Assembly (NCBI GenBank): GCA_937957845.1
Contig: CALGOD010000462.1
Coordinates: 1-6,979, forward strand
Length of the DNA stretch: 6,979 nucleotides
Origin: an uncultured Nocardiopsis sp.
GTDB taxonomy: Bacteria > Actinomycetota > Actinomycetes > Streptosporangiales > Streptosporangiaceae
Direction: 5' to 3'
In this document: in pieces, positions 1 through 5,760 of the stretch
How positions within the stretch are numbered: the first letter of the stretch is position 1
Layout of the letters: each line of letters starts with the position of its first letter
The notes under the pieces: model-generated
The model's input: only the letters and a program-made list of their open reading frames with translations
What the model was told of the DNA's origin: nothing
Databases searched by the model: none
Translations under genes and position numbers: made by a program

Positions 1-983
1 AGGAACTCCTCGATGTCGATGTGCCAGGTCTCCAGGTAGGCGCAGACCGCGCCCTTGCGTTTTCCTCCCTGGTTGACCGCCACGGCGGTGTCGTTGGCGA
101 TCTTCAGGAACGGAACGACGCCCTGGCTCTTGCCGTTGGTGCCCCGAATGTGGGAGCCCAGGCCGCGCACCGGGGTCCAGTCGTTGCCGAGGCCACCGGA
201 GTACTTGGAGAGCATCGCGTTGTTGCTGATGCCGTGGAAGATCGCCTGCAGGTCGTCGCCGACGGTGGTGAGGAAGCAGGAGGACAGCTGCGCCCGTACG
301 GTGCCCGCGTTGAACAGGGTGGGCGTGGAGGCCATGAAGTCGAACGAGGACAGCAGCTCGTAGAACTCGATGGCGCGGGCCTCGCGGTCGTCCTCGTTGA
401 GGGCCAGGCCCATGGCCACGCGCATGAAGAACGCCTGCGGCAGCTCGTAGCGCACCTCGTCGCTGTGCAGGAAGTAGCGATCGTAGAGGGTCTGTAGACC
501 GAGGAAGGTGAACTGCTCGTCGCGCTCGGGGCGCAGGGCCGCGCCCAGACGGGCCAGGTCGAACTCGGCCAGTGCGGGGTCGAGCTGGCCGAGGTCGATA
601 CCGCGGCCGACGTAGGCGGCCAGGTAGGCGGCGTAGCGCTCGCCCATCTCGGACTGCCCGGCGGTGTCGGGGGCACCGCTGATGAAGGTGAGGGCCTCGC
701 GGCGCAGCTTGTCCAGCAGCAGGCGGGCCGCCACGTAGGAGTAGTCGGGGTCCACCTCCACGAAGCTGCGGGCGGCCATGATCAGGGCCAACTCCACCTC
801 GGAGTCGGAGATACCCGGATAGAAGCCACGACGGGCCTCGGTGAGGACCTTCTCCGCCGAAACACCGGTGAGCCGTTCACAGGCCTCGGTTACGACGTGC
901 TCGATCCTGTCGACGGCGGAGGGGGGATTGCCGTCGCCGGCGGTCCGGACGGATGCGGGCACGGCCTCGACGTCAAGGGTCAT
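1..983 (-). CDS. nrdA: Class I ribonucleoside-diphosphate reductase large (alpha) subunit, 5' part only
   Basis: Catalytic subunit that reduces ribonucleoside diphosphates to deoxyribonucleotides for DNA synthesis; class I alpha works with a NrdB radical-generating subunit. The first 327 codons are visible and the gene runs off the left edge. ATG at 983 is preceded by GGAG (994-991) with a 7-nt spacer. Residues about 25-95 resemble the helical part of an ATP-cone, but the usual N-terminal VxKRDG-type nucleotide-binding strand is absent. Diagnostic blocks follow: STPTLFNAGT (219-228), SSCFLTT (234-240) whose Cys236 matches the redox-active cysteine of the active site (Cys225 in E. coli), GGLGNDW (263-269), SHIRGTNGKSQG (277-288), NQGGKRKGA (304-312) and ETWHIDIEEF at the window edge. 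The sequence follows the Chlamydia/Streptomyces type of NrdA rather than the E. coli type. A cobalamin riboswitch in its leader supports the B12-independent class I call. Neighbours nrdB and possibly nrdS would lie outside the window. Confidence 0.93.
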   Translation of the reverse strand, partial: MTLDVEAVPASVRTAGDGNPPSAVDRIEHVVTEACERLTGVSAEKVLTEARRGFYPGISDSEVELALIMAARSFVEVDPDYSYVAARLLLDKLRREALTFISGAPDTAGQSEMGERYAAYLAAYVGRGIDLGQLDPALAEFDLARLGAALRPERDEQFTFLGLQTLYDRYFLHSDEVRYELPQAFFMRVAMGLALNEDDREARAIEFYELLSSFDFMASTPTLFNAGTVRAQLSSCFLTTVGDDLQAIFHGISNNAMLSKYSGGLGNDWTPVRGLGSHIRGTNGKSQGVVPFLKIANDTAVAVNQGGKRKGAVCAYLETWHIDIEEF

Positions 984-1054
984 ACAGCGGCTCCAACCTC
1001 GATAGAAGAGTCCCGGCGGGGATGGGGATACGAGAAAGCAAGGCGCGCGTCGCA

Positions 1055-1159
1055 CGCCGGTGGACCGGCGCACCGGGTGCGTACGGTCGTGGAACCGGCG
1101 GGGCGCGGCGGCTCACCCTCGAAGCCCCCGTCGTCAGCGCACGCTCCGGTGCGCACCGG
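1055..1159 (-). promoter_or_regulatory. Candidate expression platform of the nrdA riboswitch
   Basis: Between the riboswitch and nrdA, three pairings compete. (1) The palindrome CCGGTGCGCACCGG at 1146-1159 can fold as a 5-bp stem with a GCGC loop and shares CCGG with the 3' strand of P1. (2) 1146-1154 (CCGGTGCGC, plus strand) is perfectly complementary to 1068-1076, giving a 9-bp long-range stem. (3) 1055-1070 folds as a 6-bp CGCCGG/CCGGCG stem with a 4-nt loop and overlaps the distal arm of (2). This is the layout expected of an antiterminator/terminator switch. The U-tract after the last stem is weak (CTTGCTTTCTC), so termination is inferred, not shown; ribosome access is an alternative mechanism. 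The stretch from 1054 to the GGAG at 994 shows nothing further. Confidence 0.45.
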
Positions 1160-1313
1160 TGGCAGGTATTCGGACTCGTGGACGGTCACCGTTCCGAAGG
1201 TCTCCTTGGGGGTCGGTCCGGAACCTGTGGCGGCCTTCCACTCACCGCTGCGGGGCAGTCCCGGCTTCGCACCGGGTTCCCTCTTGCCTCACCCCCGAGG
1301 GGTGAACCACCAG
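1156..1313 (-). ncRNA. Cobalamin (B12) riboswitch in the nrdA leader
   Basis: Read on the minus strand, the segment has the conserved core of the cobalamin riboswitch family in order: GGGAA (1281-1277), a GGTGCGAAGCC-type stem region, TGCCCCGC (1257-1250), a GGTGAG continuation, and near the 3' end GTCCGAATACCTGCC, including the B12-box end (1169-1161). The ends close as P1: CTGGTGG (1313-1307) pairs with CCACCGG (1162-1156) over 7 bp with one G-U. A peripheral hairpin of 7 bp with a 3-nt loop lies at 1289-1305. Known for the family: it binds adenosylcobalamin and represses the downstream gene. In Streptomyces such an element controls nrdABS so that the class I enzyme is off when B12 supports the class II enzyme. 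The next gene here is nrdA, so the same role is inferred. Confidence 0.92.
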
Positions 1314-1321
1314 CGGGAGAG

Positions 1322-1351
1322 ATACTACATCTAGGGGATGGCACCCCGGAA
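1322..1351 (-). promoter_or_regulatory. Putative nrdA promoter
   Basis: On the minus strand TAGTAT (1327-1322) is a good -10 match. An 18-nt spacer separates it from TTCCGG (1351-1346), a weak -35. The predicted transcript start near 1315 falls 1-2 nt upstream of the riboswitch P1 stem (1313), as expected if the whole leader is the riboswitch. The placement is consistent but rests on short motifs. Confidence 0.5.
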
Positions 1352-1366
1352 CACCGCAAGATAATG
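1323..1366 (-). promoter_or_regulatory. Pair of NrdR-box-like sites
   Basis: NrdR is the ATP-cone/zinc-ribbon repressor of ribonucleotide reductase genes. It binds two boxes of about 16 bp resembling acaCwAtATaTwGTGt, spaced about three helical turns apart. On the minus strand CATTATCTTGCG (1366-1355) and CTAGATGTAGTA (1334-1323) each match 9 of 12 core positions. They start exactly 32 bp apart, which is the spacing expected for NrdR pairs. The proximal box overlaps the putative -10, so binding would block transcription. The matches are imperfect and no scoring was run. Confidence 0.45.
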
Positions 1367-1407
1367 GCGTGTCACGAACATCGTCGGGGTTGAGACAGGT
1401 GTCGGAA

Positions 1408-1427
1408 CATACCGGGAGCGTGGTATG
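1408..1427. repeat. Short perfect inverted repeat upstream of the nrdA control region
   Basis: CATACC (1408-1413) and GGTATG (1422-1427) are perfect inverted arms around an 8-nt spacer. The element sits about 40 bp upstream of the distal NrdR-like box, in the intergenic space between the TPR gene and nrdA. It has no U-tract in either direction. A dimeric regulator could bind it, but I recognise no family. The stretch 1428-1518 shows nothing else I can name. Confidence 0.3.
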
Positions 1428-1518
1428 GGAAGGTCTGCGCACCCCTGCCGAACGACCGGTGTCCCCACGCTTGGGCCCCTTCCGAACGTTCCACGCACGG
1501 ATCCACGAAGGCGGAGTG

Positions 1519-1564
1519 CCGGGCGTGTCGCGCACCCGGGACGGACGTTGGGAACCTCACGTCC
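1519..1564 (-). terminator. Tandem hairpins after the TPR gene, possible terminator
   Basis: Just downstream of the TPR gene stop, two stems follow each other. GGACGT/ACGTCC arms (1543-1548 and 1559-1564) enclose a 10-nt loop. A 7-bp stem including one G-U (1519-1525 with 1533-1539) encloses a 7-nt loop. There is no U-run, which is common for actinobacterial terminators but leaves the call weak. Confidence 0.3.
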
Positions 1565-1585
1565 CCGTTCCGCCTCGAGGGGGTG

Positions 1586-2158
1586 TCACTGTTCGTCGAG
1601 CCGCCGGTCCAGGGCGTCCTCGGCCAAGCCGAGGTCGACGCGGATACGAAAGCGGATCCGCAGTAGTTCCGACAGCAGGTCTTGGACGTAGGGAGAGGGG
1701 TTCAGGCGCAGAAAGCGTCGCGCGCCACGTGTGGCCCACCGTTCGGCGCCCTCCAGGTCGTCGTGGGCGTACAGTGCCTCGGCGACGTGGACGTAGGTCT
1801 GCAGCCCCGGGGGTTCCTCCGCCTCCAGGCGTCTGAGGTGGGCGTAGGCGCGTTCGACCTCGTTCAACTGCAGCAGGGCCCCCGCGCTCAGGGCGTGGGC
1901 GTCGATCACCGTGGGGCCACCGTCGTCGATCGCCCGTTGGTAGGCCGCACAAGCCCTCTCGAACTCCTGGGCCATCTCCCACTGTTCACCCGCGCGCACG
2001 AACAGTTCCGCGCGGGAGATCTCGCTTCCGGCATCGACCCGGTTGGCCAGGTCCAGAAGCTCCGCGGCGACCCCTTCGTGCTCACCGGACCGGACTGCGT
2101 GGAATTCCAGGCGGTCGAGTTCTGCCGTCGTCACGTGGGTCAACCGCATCGCCCCCAT
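1586..2158 (-). CDS. Tetratricopeptide-repeat (TPR) protein
   Basis: A 190-residue soluble protein with no signal peptide or membrane segment. Three helix-turn-helix units of about 34 residues are visible between about residues 45 and 150, with TPR-like spacing of small and aromatic residues (AGEQWEMAQEFERACAAYQR, then QLNEVERAYAHLRRLE, then HVAEALYAHDDLEGAERWA). TPR folds are protein-protein interaction scaffolds; no catalytic motif is seen. The C-terminus is Arg- and Leu-rich and charged. ATG at 2158 is chosen for the longest frame with purine-rich upstream sequence. ATG at 2149 (MRLTHVTTAELDRL) is an equally plausible start, removing three residues. The gene lies 26 nt after the NYN gene on the same strand, so the two are probably co-transcribed and may act together, though no partner is shown. 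Confidence 0.8.
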   Translation of the reverse strand: MGAMRLTHVTTAELDRLEFHAVRSGEHEGVAAELLDLANRVDAGSEISRAELFVRAGEQWEMAQEFERACAAYQRAIDDGGPTVIDAHALSAGALLQLNEVERAYAHLRRLEAEEPPGLQTYVHVAEALYAHDDLEGAERWATRGARRFLRLNPSPYVQDLLSELLRIRFRIRVDLGLAEDALDRRLDEQ

Positions 2159-2184
2159 CCCCCACTCGCACTCCCATGCTCAGG

Positions 2185-3858
2185 TCAGGGTCTGGCGCGT
2201 TCCAACGCCTGCCAGAACCCTTGGCGCAACCCGTCACGAACCTCGTCACGCAGCAGGTAGTCGATCGGCAGTGAGGAACCCTGAAGCAGACGGGCCTCCA
2301 GGTCGGAGGGCATCCGCGGTCTGCGGGCGAGGACGGCCTCGACCCACAGGGCGGGCGCCTCGCGAGCGATCGTCTCCGCGAAGTCGTTCCCTTCCTTGTG
2401 CGCGACATGCACCGCTTCGTCAACGGTATGCGCGGCGGAGCGTGTCCGCTGGGGATATCCAGGACTGGGACGCGGTTCCTGATAGTCATCGGTGCTGGAC
2501 CGGCCGGCGTGTTCGGGACCAGTAGGCGGCGGCCCCCCGTAAGGGGAGGCGGCCCCACCGCGGTGAGCGGTGTCAGTTTCCGTACTGGTCCCATAGGTAG
2601 GGTTTGCGTCGTTGGCACCACCGAATCCGGGATTGTCCCCCGCACCGAACCGTGGGTCCTGAGGTGGAACACCTCTTTGTGGTGGCGCGTGCCCCTGCTG
2701 CCCGTGCTGTGCGTCCGGAGCGAACGAGGGATGTGGTCCGCTCCCGCCCGCGAAGGACTGCTGGGGTCCCGTCCCACCCGCGAAGGACTGCTGGGGTCCC
2801 GTCATGGACTGCGCCGGCCCTGACGCCTGCCGGGAGGGCAATCCGTAACCCGGCTGGTCGGCGCCGCGAAGCGACTGGTGGCCTCCGGTGGCGGGATAGC
2901 CTCCCTGCCCACCCTGGCCGGGGTGTCCGCCGGCCAGGGAGGCGCCGGGGTAGGAGCCGTTGCCTCCCGGGTTCGGTGCCCTCTGCCCCTCGGTGGGGAA
3001 GCCGTTGGCGTCGATACCACCGGGCTGCTGGGCCTCCGCGGCCGAGCCGACCAGGTGGTCGCCGCTTCCTCGCTGCTGGGCGAGGCTCCGACGCATGGCG
3101 CGCAGCTGCTCCATCGCACTGCCCTGCGGGACGGGTTGCCCGCCGGTGCCGGCGAACATCGCCTCCAGGTCCGCGGGTGAGGACGCGGCCGGCTCGACGT
3201 GGCCGCCCCCGGGCTGGGCCGTGACGGGCTGTCTGGGGGTCTCGGGCCCCGAACGGGCCCGGCCGTTGGAGAACGGCGTGGTGGTCTTGGCGGCGGTCTC
3301 CTGGGCGGAGCCGCCGCTGGAGAGCAGGGTGACGTGCGGACGCAGATGTCCCGCGCCGATCTCGATGAGATCGTCGCACTCCCTGCGCAGGGCACGGGAG
3401 ATGGTCCAGTTCCCCTCGACCGAGATGTGCACGACGGTGACGCGTACGCCCATGTCCTGCACGTCGGCGACGACGGAGGCCATGTCCTCGTCACCGCTGA
3501 CCACGACGGCGTCGCACAGGACGCCGGTACGGGCCAGCATGGTGAGGTCTCGTTGGACGTAGCTCTCCACGCCCTCCCGGCGGCCGGGCCTGATGCGCGC
3601 GGCGCGGAACTTGATGCCGGGGATGTCGGCGATGCCGTCCTGCTCCTGGGTTCGCCGGTCGTCGGCGACGGCCTCGTACCAGTAACAACGCAGAAGCGGC
3701 AGACCTGTACGGTCACGCGCGACCTCGTTGAGGAACTGGACGAGTCCGGTGTAGTCCCAGGAGACAGAGTCCCGGTTGCGGGTTCCGTGCACGGCCATCG
3801 CGCCGTCCGCGAGAAGATATCCCGCGTCAACGAACAACGCGCAACGGTCCACTGACAC
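2185..3858 (-). CDS. NYN-domain (PIN-like) putative ribonuclease with long disordered linker
   Basis: The frame encodes 557 residues from GTG at 3858, preceded by GGAAGGGGG; GTG at 3852 is a close alternative. Residues 4-170 look like a NYN domain, a PIN-like metal-dependent RNase fold. Visible acidic sites are Asp11 in ALFVDAGYLL, Asp104 in QRDLTMLA, and Asp123/Asp125 in VVVSGDEDMASVV. The usual KGVD motif reads EGVE here (Glu98), a conservative change. Residues about 180-475 are low complexity, rich in Gly, Gln, Pro and Ser, with a 10-residue repeat. The last ~78 residues (from about EAVHVAHKEG) are non-repetitive and predicted helical, probably a separate conserved domain. No signal peptide. 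It likely acts on cytoplasmic RNA, but the substrate is unknown. The reading frame stays open upstream to 4179, but that extension looks non-coding. Confidence 0.85.
   Translation of the reverse strand: MSVDRCALFVDAGYLLADGAMAVHGTRNRDSVSWDYTGLVQFLNEVARDRTGLPLLRCYWYEAVADDRRTQEQDGIADIPGIKFRAARIRPGRREGVESYVQRDLTMLARTGVLCDAVVVSGDEDMASVVADVQDMGVRVTVVHISVEGNWTISRALRRECDDLIEIGAGHLRPHVTLLSSGGSAQETAAKTTTPFSNGRARSGPETPRQPVTAQPGGGHVEPAASSPADLEAMFAGTGGQPVPQGSAMEQLRAMRRSLAQQRGSGDHLVGSAAEAQQPGGIDANGFPTEGQRAPNPGGNGSYPGASLAGGHPGQGGQGGYPATGGHQSLRGADQPGYGLPSRQASGPAQSMTGPQQSFAGGTGPQQSFAGGSGPHPSFAPDAQHGQQGHAPPQRGVPPQDPRFGAGDNPGFGGANDANPTYGTSTETDTAHRGGAASPYGGPPPTGPEHAGRSSTDDYQEPRPSPGYPQRTRSAAHTVDEAVHVAHKEGNDFAETIAREAPALWVEAVLARRPRMPSDLEARLLQGSSLPIDYLLRDEVRDGLRQGFWQALERARP
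2717..2806 (-). repeat. 30-bp tandem repeat within the NYN gene linker
   Basis: Two 30-bp units (2747-2776 and 2777-2806) share 27 identical consecutive bases and encode TGPQQSFAGG-type decapeptides. A third diverged unit (2717-2746) encodes SGPHPSFAPD. The phase is exactly ten codons, so copy changes keep the frame. It lies in the disordered linker, where length variation would be tolerated. Confidence 0.8.
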
Positions 3859-4175
3859 CGCCCCCCTTCCCTGTCGTCCTCTGGGCCATTTCCATGACCC
3901 GGCACAGCCTAGCCAATGTCCGTGTGGTTTCGCGCTCTCCTTCCACACACGGACGGCCACCTTTCCACTACACCGTGACAAGGATTCGGTGCCCCGCCTC
4001 GCCGTCGACGGTGGCGCCGCTCCGGAAAGGACCGGCTCGGATGCGGGAGCGCGACGTGTCAGAGGTGGTGGAGAACGCGGCCCCACCGTCATGGCGACCC
4101 GGGTGGCGCGGGCGCGGACGCCCGTTTCCACGGCGACCCGTCGATCCGGTCGAACCACTCCGACGCCGTTCGTAG
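3859..4175 (-). other. Intergenic region upstream of the NYN gene
   Basis: No gene is supported here in any frame. The minus-strand frame that continues the NYN gene upstream is rich in Arg, Pro, Trp and Cys with no recognisable domain or internal start with a good ribosome site. The left part (3898-3952) holds a possible promoter and inverted repeat. I see nothing specific between about 3953 and 4175. Confidence 0.6.
3906..3952 (-). promoter_or_regulatory. Possible promoter and operator of the NYN-TPR unit
   Basis: On the minus strand TAGGCT (3911-3906) resembles actinobacterial -10 hexamers and would give a leader of about 40 nt before the GTG at 3858. No good -35 is seen. Immediately upstream, CCGTGTG (plus strand 3920-3926) and CACACGG (3946-3952) form a 7-bp perfect inverted repeat with a 19-nt spacer covering the -35 region, so it could be a binding site for a repressor or activator. 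Sequence-only suggestion. Confidence 0.35.
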
Positions 4176-4244
4176 GCACATCGTTGTGCGCCGCGATCCT
4201 GTCCCCACAGACGCCTCTTGGGTCTCTTTCGCCCCAGGATCGCG
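4176..4244 (-). terminator. Strong inverted repeat plus small hairpin after the T7SS operon
   Basis: A perfect 10-bp inverted repeat, CGCGATCCTG/CAGGATCGCG (4192-4201 and 4235-4244), encloses a 33-nt loop. Directly downstream on the minus strand is a second perfect hairpin, GCACA/TGTGC (4176-4189) with a 4-nt loop. They start 31 nt after the stop codon of the Pro-rich gene. Position suits a terminator or 3'-end stabiliser, but there is no U-run and the large loop is atypical. Confidence 0.45.
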
Positions 4245-4275
4245 ATGCCCCCGCATCCGGTCGTCCGACACGGAC

Positions 4276-5757
4276 TCACCCGAGGTTGAGCCGCCCTCCG
4301 GTCGCGACGAAGACCGCGCGTCGCCAGGGTGAGACCGGGATCCTTCTCACCGCGGCGATCCGCTGCTCGTATCCGCCGGGGAGCGGGGTGTGCACGTCGC
4401 CTCCGGCACCGGTCCAGGCCTCGATCCCCTCCGGCGCGACGGGGCTCCGCGGCAGGTCGAGCCCCTCCCCCGTCTCGGGAGGATCCTCGGGGTGTTCCGG
4501 CCGTCCGACCGGGGTCACCGGGCCGTCCGGGTCCCCCGGCGGTTCCTCGGTCACGGCGACGACGGGCTCCGCCTCCTGTGCGGAGGCCGGCTCGACGGCC
4601 GAGGGCGGTGAGGCGTCCGCGGATTTCGGAGGGTCCTGCGCGGAGTCCTTCCGGGGCGGCGTCGCGGTCCCCTTCTCCTCCGTCTCCTTGGCCTTACGGG
4701 CCCGCCGATCCGCACCCATGACCAGGAAGACGTCCGTCTCCTCGGCGTCCGGGTTCGGCGGGTCCTCCTTACCCCACGGGTTCACGGTCCGCGGGTCGGC
4801 GGGGCGAGGAGGACCGACCTTCCGGGGCCCCTTGGTCCGACCGGAGCCCTCAGGAGCCTGTGGAGCCCCGGAGGGAGATGACATGCCGAACCACGCACGC
4901 GCGGGCGAGACCTCGGACCCCGTCGGTGGAGACTGCTGCCGGCCGTGCGCCTCCCCGGCGGGTTCGGGCCGCGATGGAGGAAGGCTCGGCGGGGCCGCGG
5001 GCGGGGCCGCACCCGAAGGTGGGGGCGGCCCCGCGACCGGCCCCACCTGGGGCCGTCTCCGTGACGGTGCCGGAGGGTGCTGCTGGTGTGGCGGAGTCGG
5101 GGGAGGTGTGGGAGGCCGCCCGGGTGGTGCCGGCTGTTGTCGTGTCGAAGGCGCGGGCATGGGCGTTCCGGACAGGAAGGCCTCGACCACGGAGTCCTGG
5201 GCGAAGGCACGCGGCGGTGTCACCCCTCCCGGGGGTGTCGCCGGCCTCTGCGGGCCCGAGTGCGCCGACCACGTCTTCTGATTCGGTCCGGTGGGCTGGT
5301 GCGGTCCAGGGGGCTCGACCGCGTAGGGCGCCGGAGGAAGCACTCCCTGCGGCGGTGGTCCCTGCGGCACTCCCTGCGGCGGTGGTCCCTGCGGTGGCCG
5401 CCACCGGCCCGACACGCCCCCGGGAGGGGTGCCTTGTCCGTGCCCCGGCCCTTCGGGTGAGCGGCCGCCGTGCCGGGGGGAACGTGGTCCGTCGAACGTG
5501 GGCCCGCCGCCCGCGGGTGGGGGTCCGCCGGGGTCGGCATGCCCCTGCGAGGGCCGCGGGTGGTCCGCGCCCGCTCCCCAGGGGCCGGGAGGACGCCCTC
5601 CGCTCGGCGGGGTCCGGTCGGAGGCGTACCGGTGCACGGCGTCCTGGTCGGGCGACGCGTCCTGTCCCTGCCCCCTCCTCGGCCCGTCCGGTTCCTCGTG
5701 GCCGGGGGTCCCCCGTGGAGGTACCGGTCGACCGTCGGGTCGTCGGCGTTCGTCCAT
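4276..5757 (-). CDS. Pro/Gly-rich EspI-like T7SS protein, apparently lacking its MinD ATPase domain
   Basis: A 493-residue protein, ATG at 5757, only 3 nt after the upstream stop. A GGAGG-type ribosome site lies inside the upstream gene, so translation is probably coupled. Residues 1-290 are almost wholly Pro, Gly, Gln, Arg and Ser and must be disordered; 290-460 are Pro plus acidic. The only conserved-looking part is the end: a block from Tyr463 (YEQRIAAVRRIPVSPWRRAV, then GGRLNLG-stop). In actinobacterial EspI-type proteins, as I recall them, a WRRAV...NLG/NPG linker leads into a GKGGVGKT ATPase domain. Here translation stops right after NLG. The gene may therefore be a truncated form, or the product works without its own ATPase. 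EspI-type proteins are T7SS accessory factors. No signal peptide or membrane segment is visible. Function beyond T7SS association is not known. Confidence 0.75.
   Translation of the reverse strand: MDERRRPDGRPVPPRGTPGHEEPDGPRRGQGQDASPDQDAVHRYASDRTPPSGGRPPGPWGAGADHPRPSQGHADPGGPPPAGGGPTFDGPRSPRHGGRSPEGPGHGQGTPPGGVSGRWRPPQGPPPQGVPQGPPPQGVLPPAPYAVEPPGPHQPTGPNQKTWSAHSGPQRPATPPGGVTPPRAFAQDSVVEAFLSGTPMPAPSTRQQPAPPGRPPTPPPTPPHQQHPPAPSRRRPQVGPVAGPPPPSGAAPPAAPPSLPPSRPEPAGEAHGRQQSPPTGSEVSPARAWFGMSSPSGAPQAPEGSGRTKGPRKVGPPRPADPRTVNPWGKEDPPNPDAEETDVFLVMGADRRARKAKETEEKGTATPPRKDSAQDPPKSADASPPSAVEPASAQEAEPVVAVTEEPPGDPDGPVTPVGRPEHPEDPPETGEGLDLPRSPVAPEGIEAWTGAGGDVHTPLPGGYEQRIAAVRRIPVSPWRRAVFVATGGRLNLG
5341..5394 (-). 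repeat. 27-bp perfect tandem duplication in the Pro-rich gene
   Basis: Two identical, directly adjacent 27-bp units (5341-5367 and 5368-5394) encode two copies of a nine-residue PQGPPPQGV-type repeat. The units are in frame, consistent with recent slippage within a disordered segment. Confidence 0.9.
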
Positions 5758-5760
5758 GAC

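Noticed and set aside
897..1393. Plus-strand frames opposite the riboswitch and nrdA start
   Set aside because: The conserved riboswitch and nrdA on the minus strand explain this sequence; the plus frames show no domain or ribosome site.
3859..4179. Upstream in-frame extension of the NYN protein by about 107 residues
   Set aside because: The extension has no domain-like sequence, and the NYN domain begins within a few residues of the GTG at 3858, which has a GGAAGGGGG ribosome site.
4089..4271. A 60-codon minus-strand frame just after the Pro-rich gene
   Set aside because: It covers the inverted repeats, has no recognised domain and lacks a convincing ribosome site; a small gene cannot be excluded but is not supported.
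4267..4279. Programmed -1 frameshift at the end of the Pro-rich gene
   Set aside because: There is no slippery heptamer at CTC GGG TGA, and the shifted frame does not continue into a recognisable ATPase domain.
3776..5281. A 501-codon plus-strand open frame
   Set aside because: It lies opposite the NYN start, the intergenic region and the Pro-rich gene, has a Ser/Gly/Pro/Arg composition without domains, and is explained by high GC giving long antisense frames.
5341..5394. Repeat considered as a CRISPR or mobile-element signature
   Set aside because: The units are directly adjacent without spacers, in frame, and encode a simple Pro-rich repeat.
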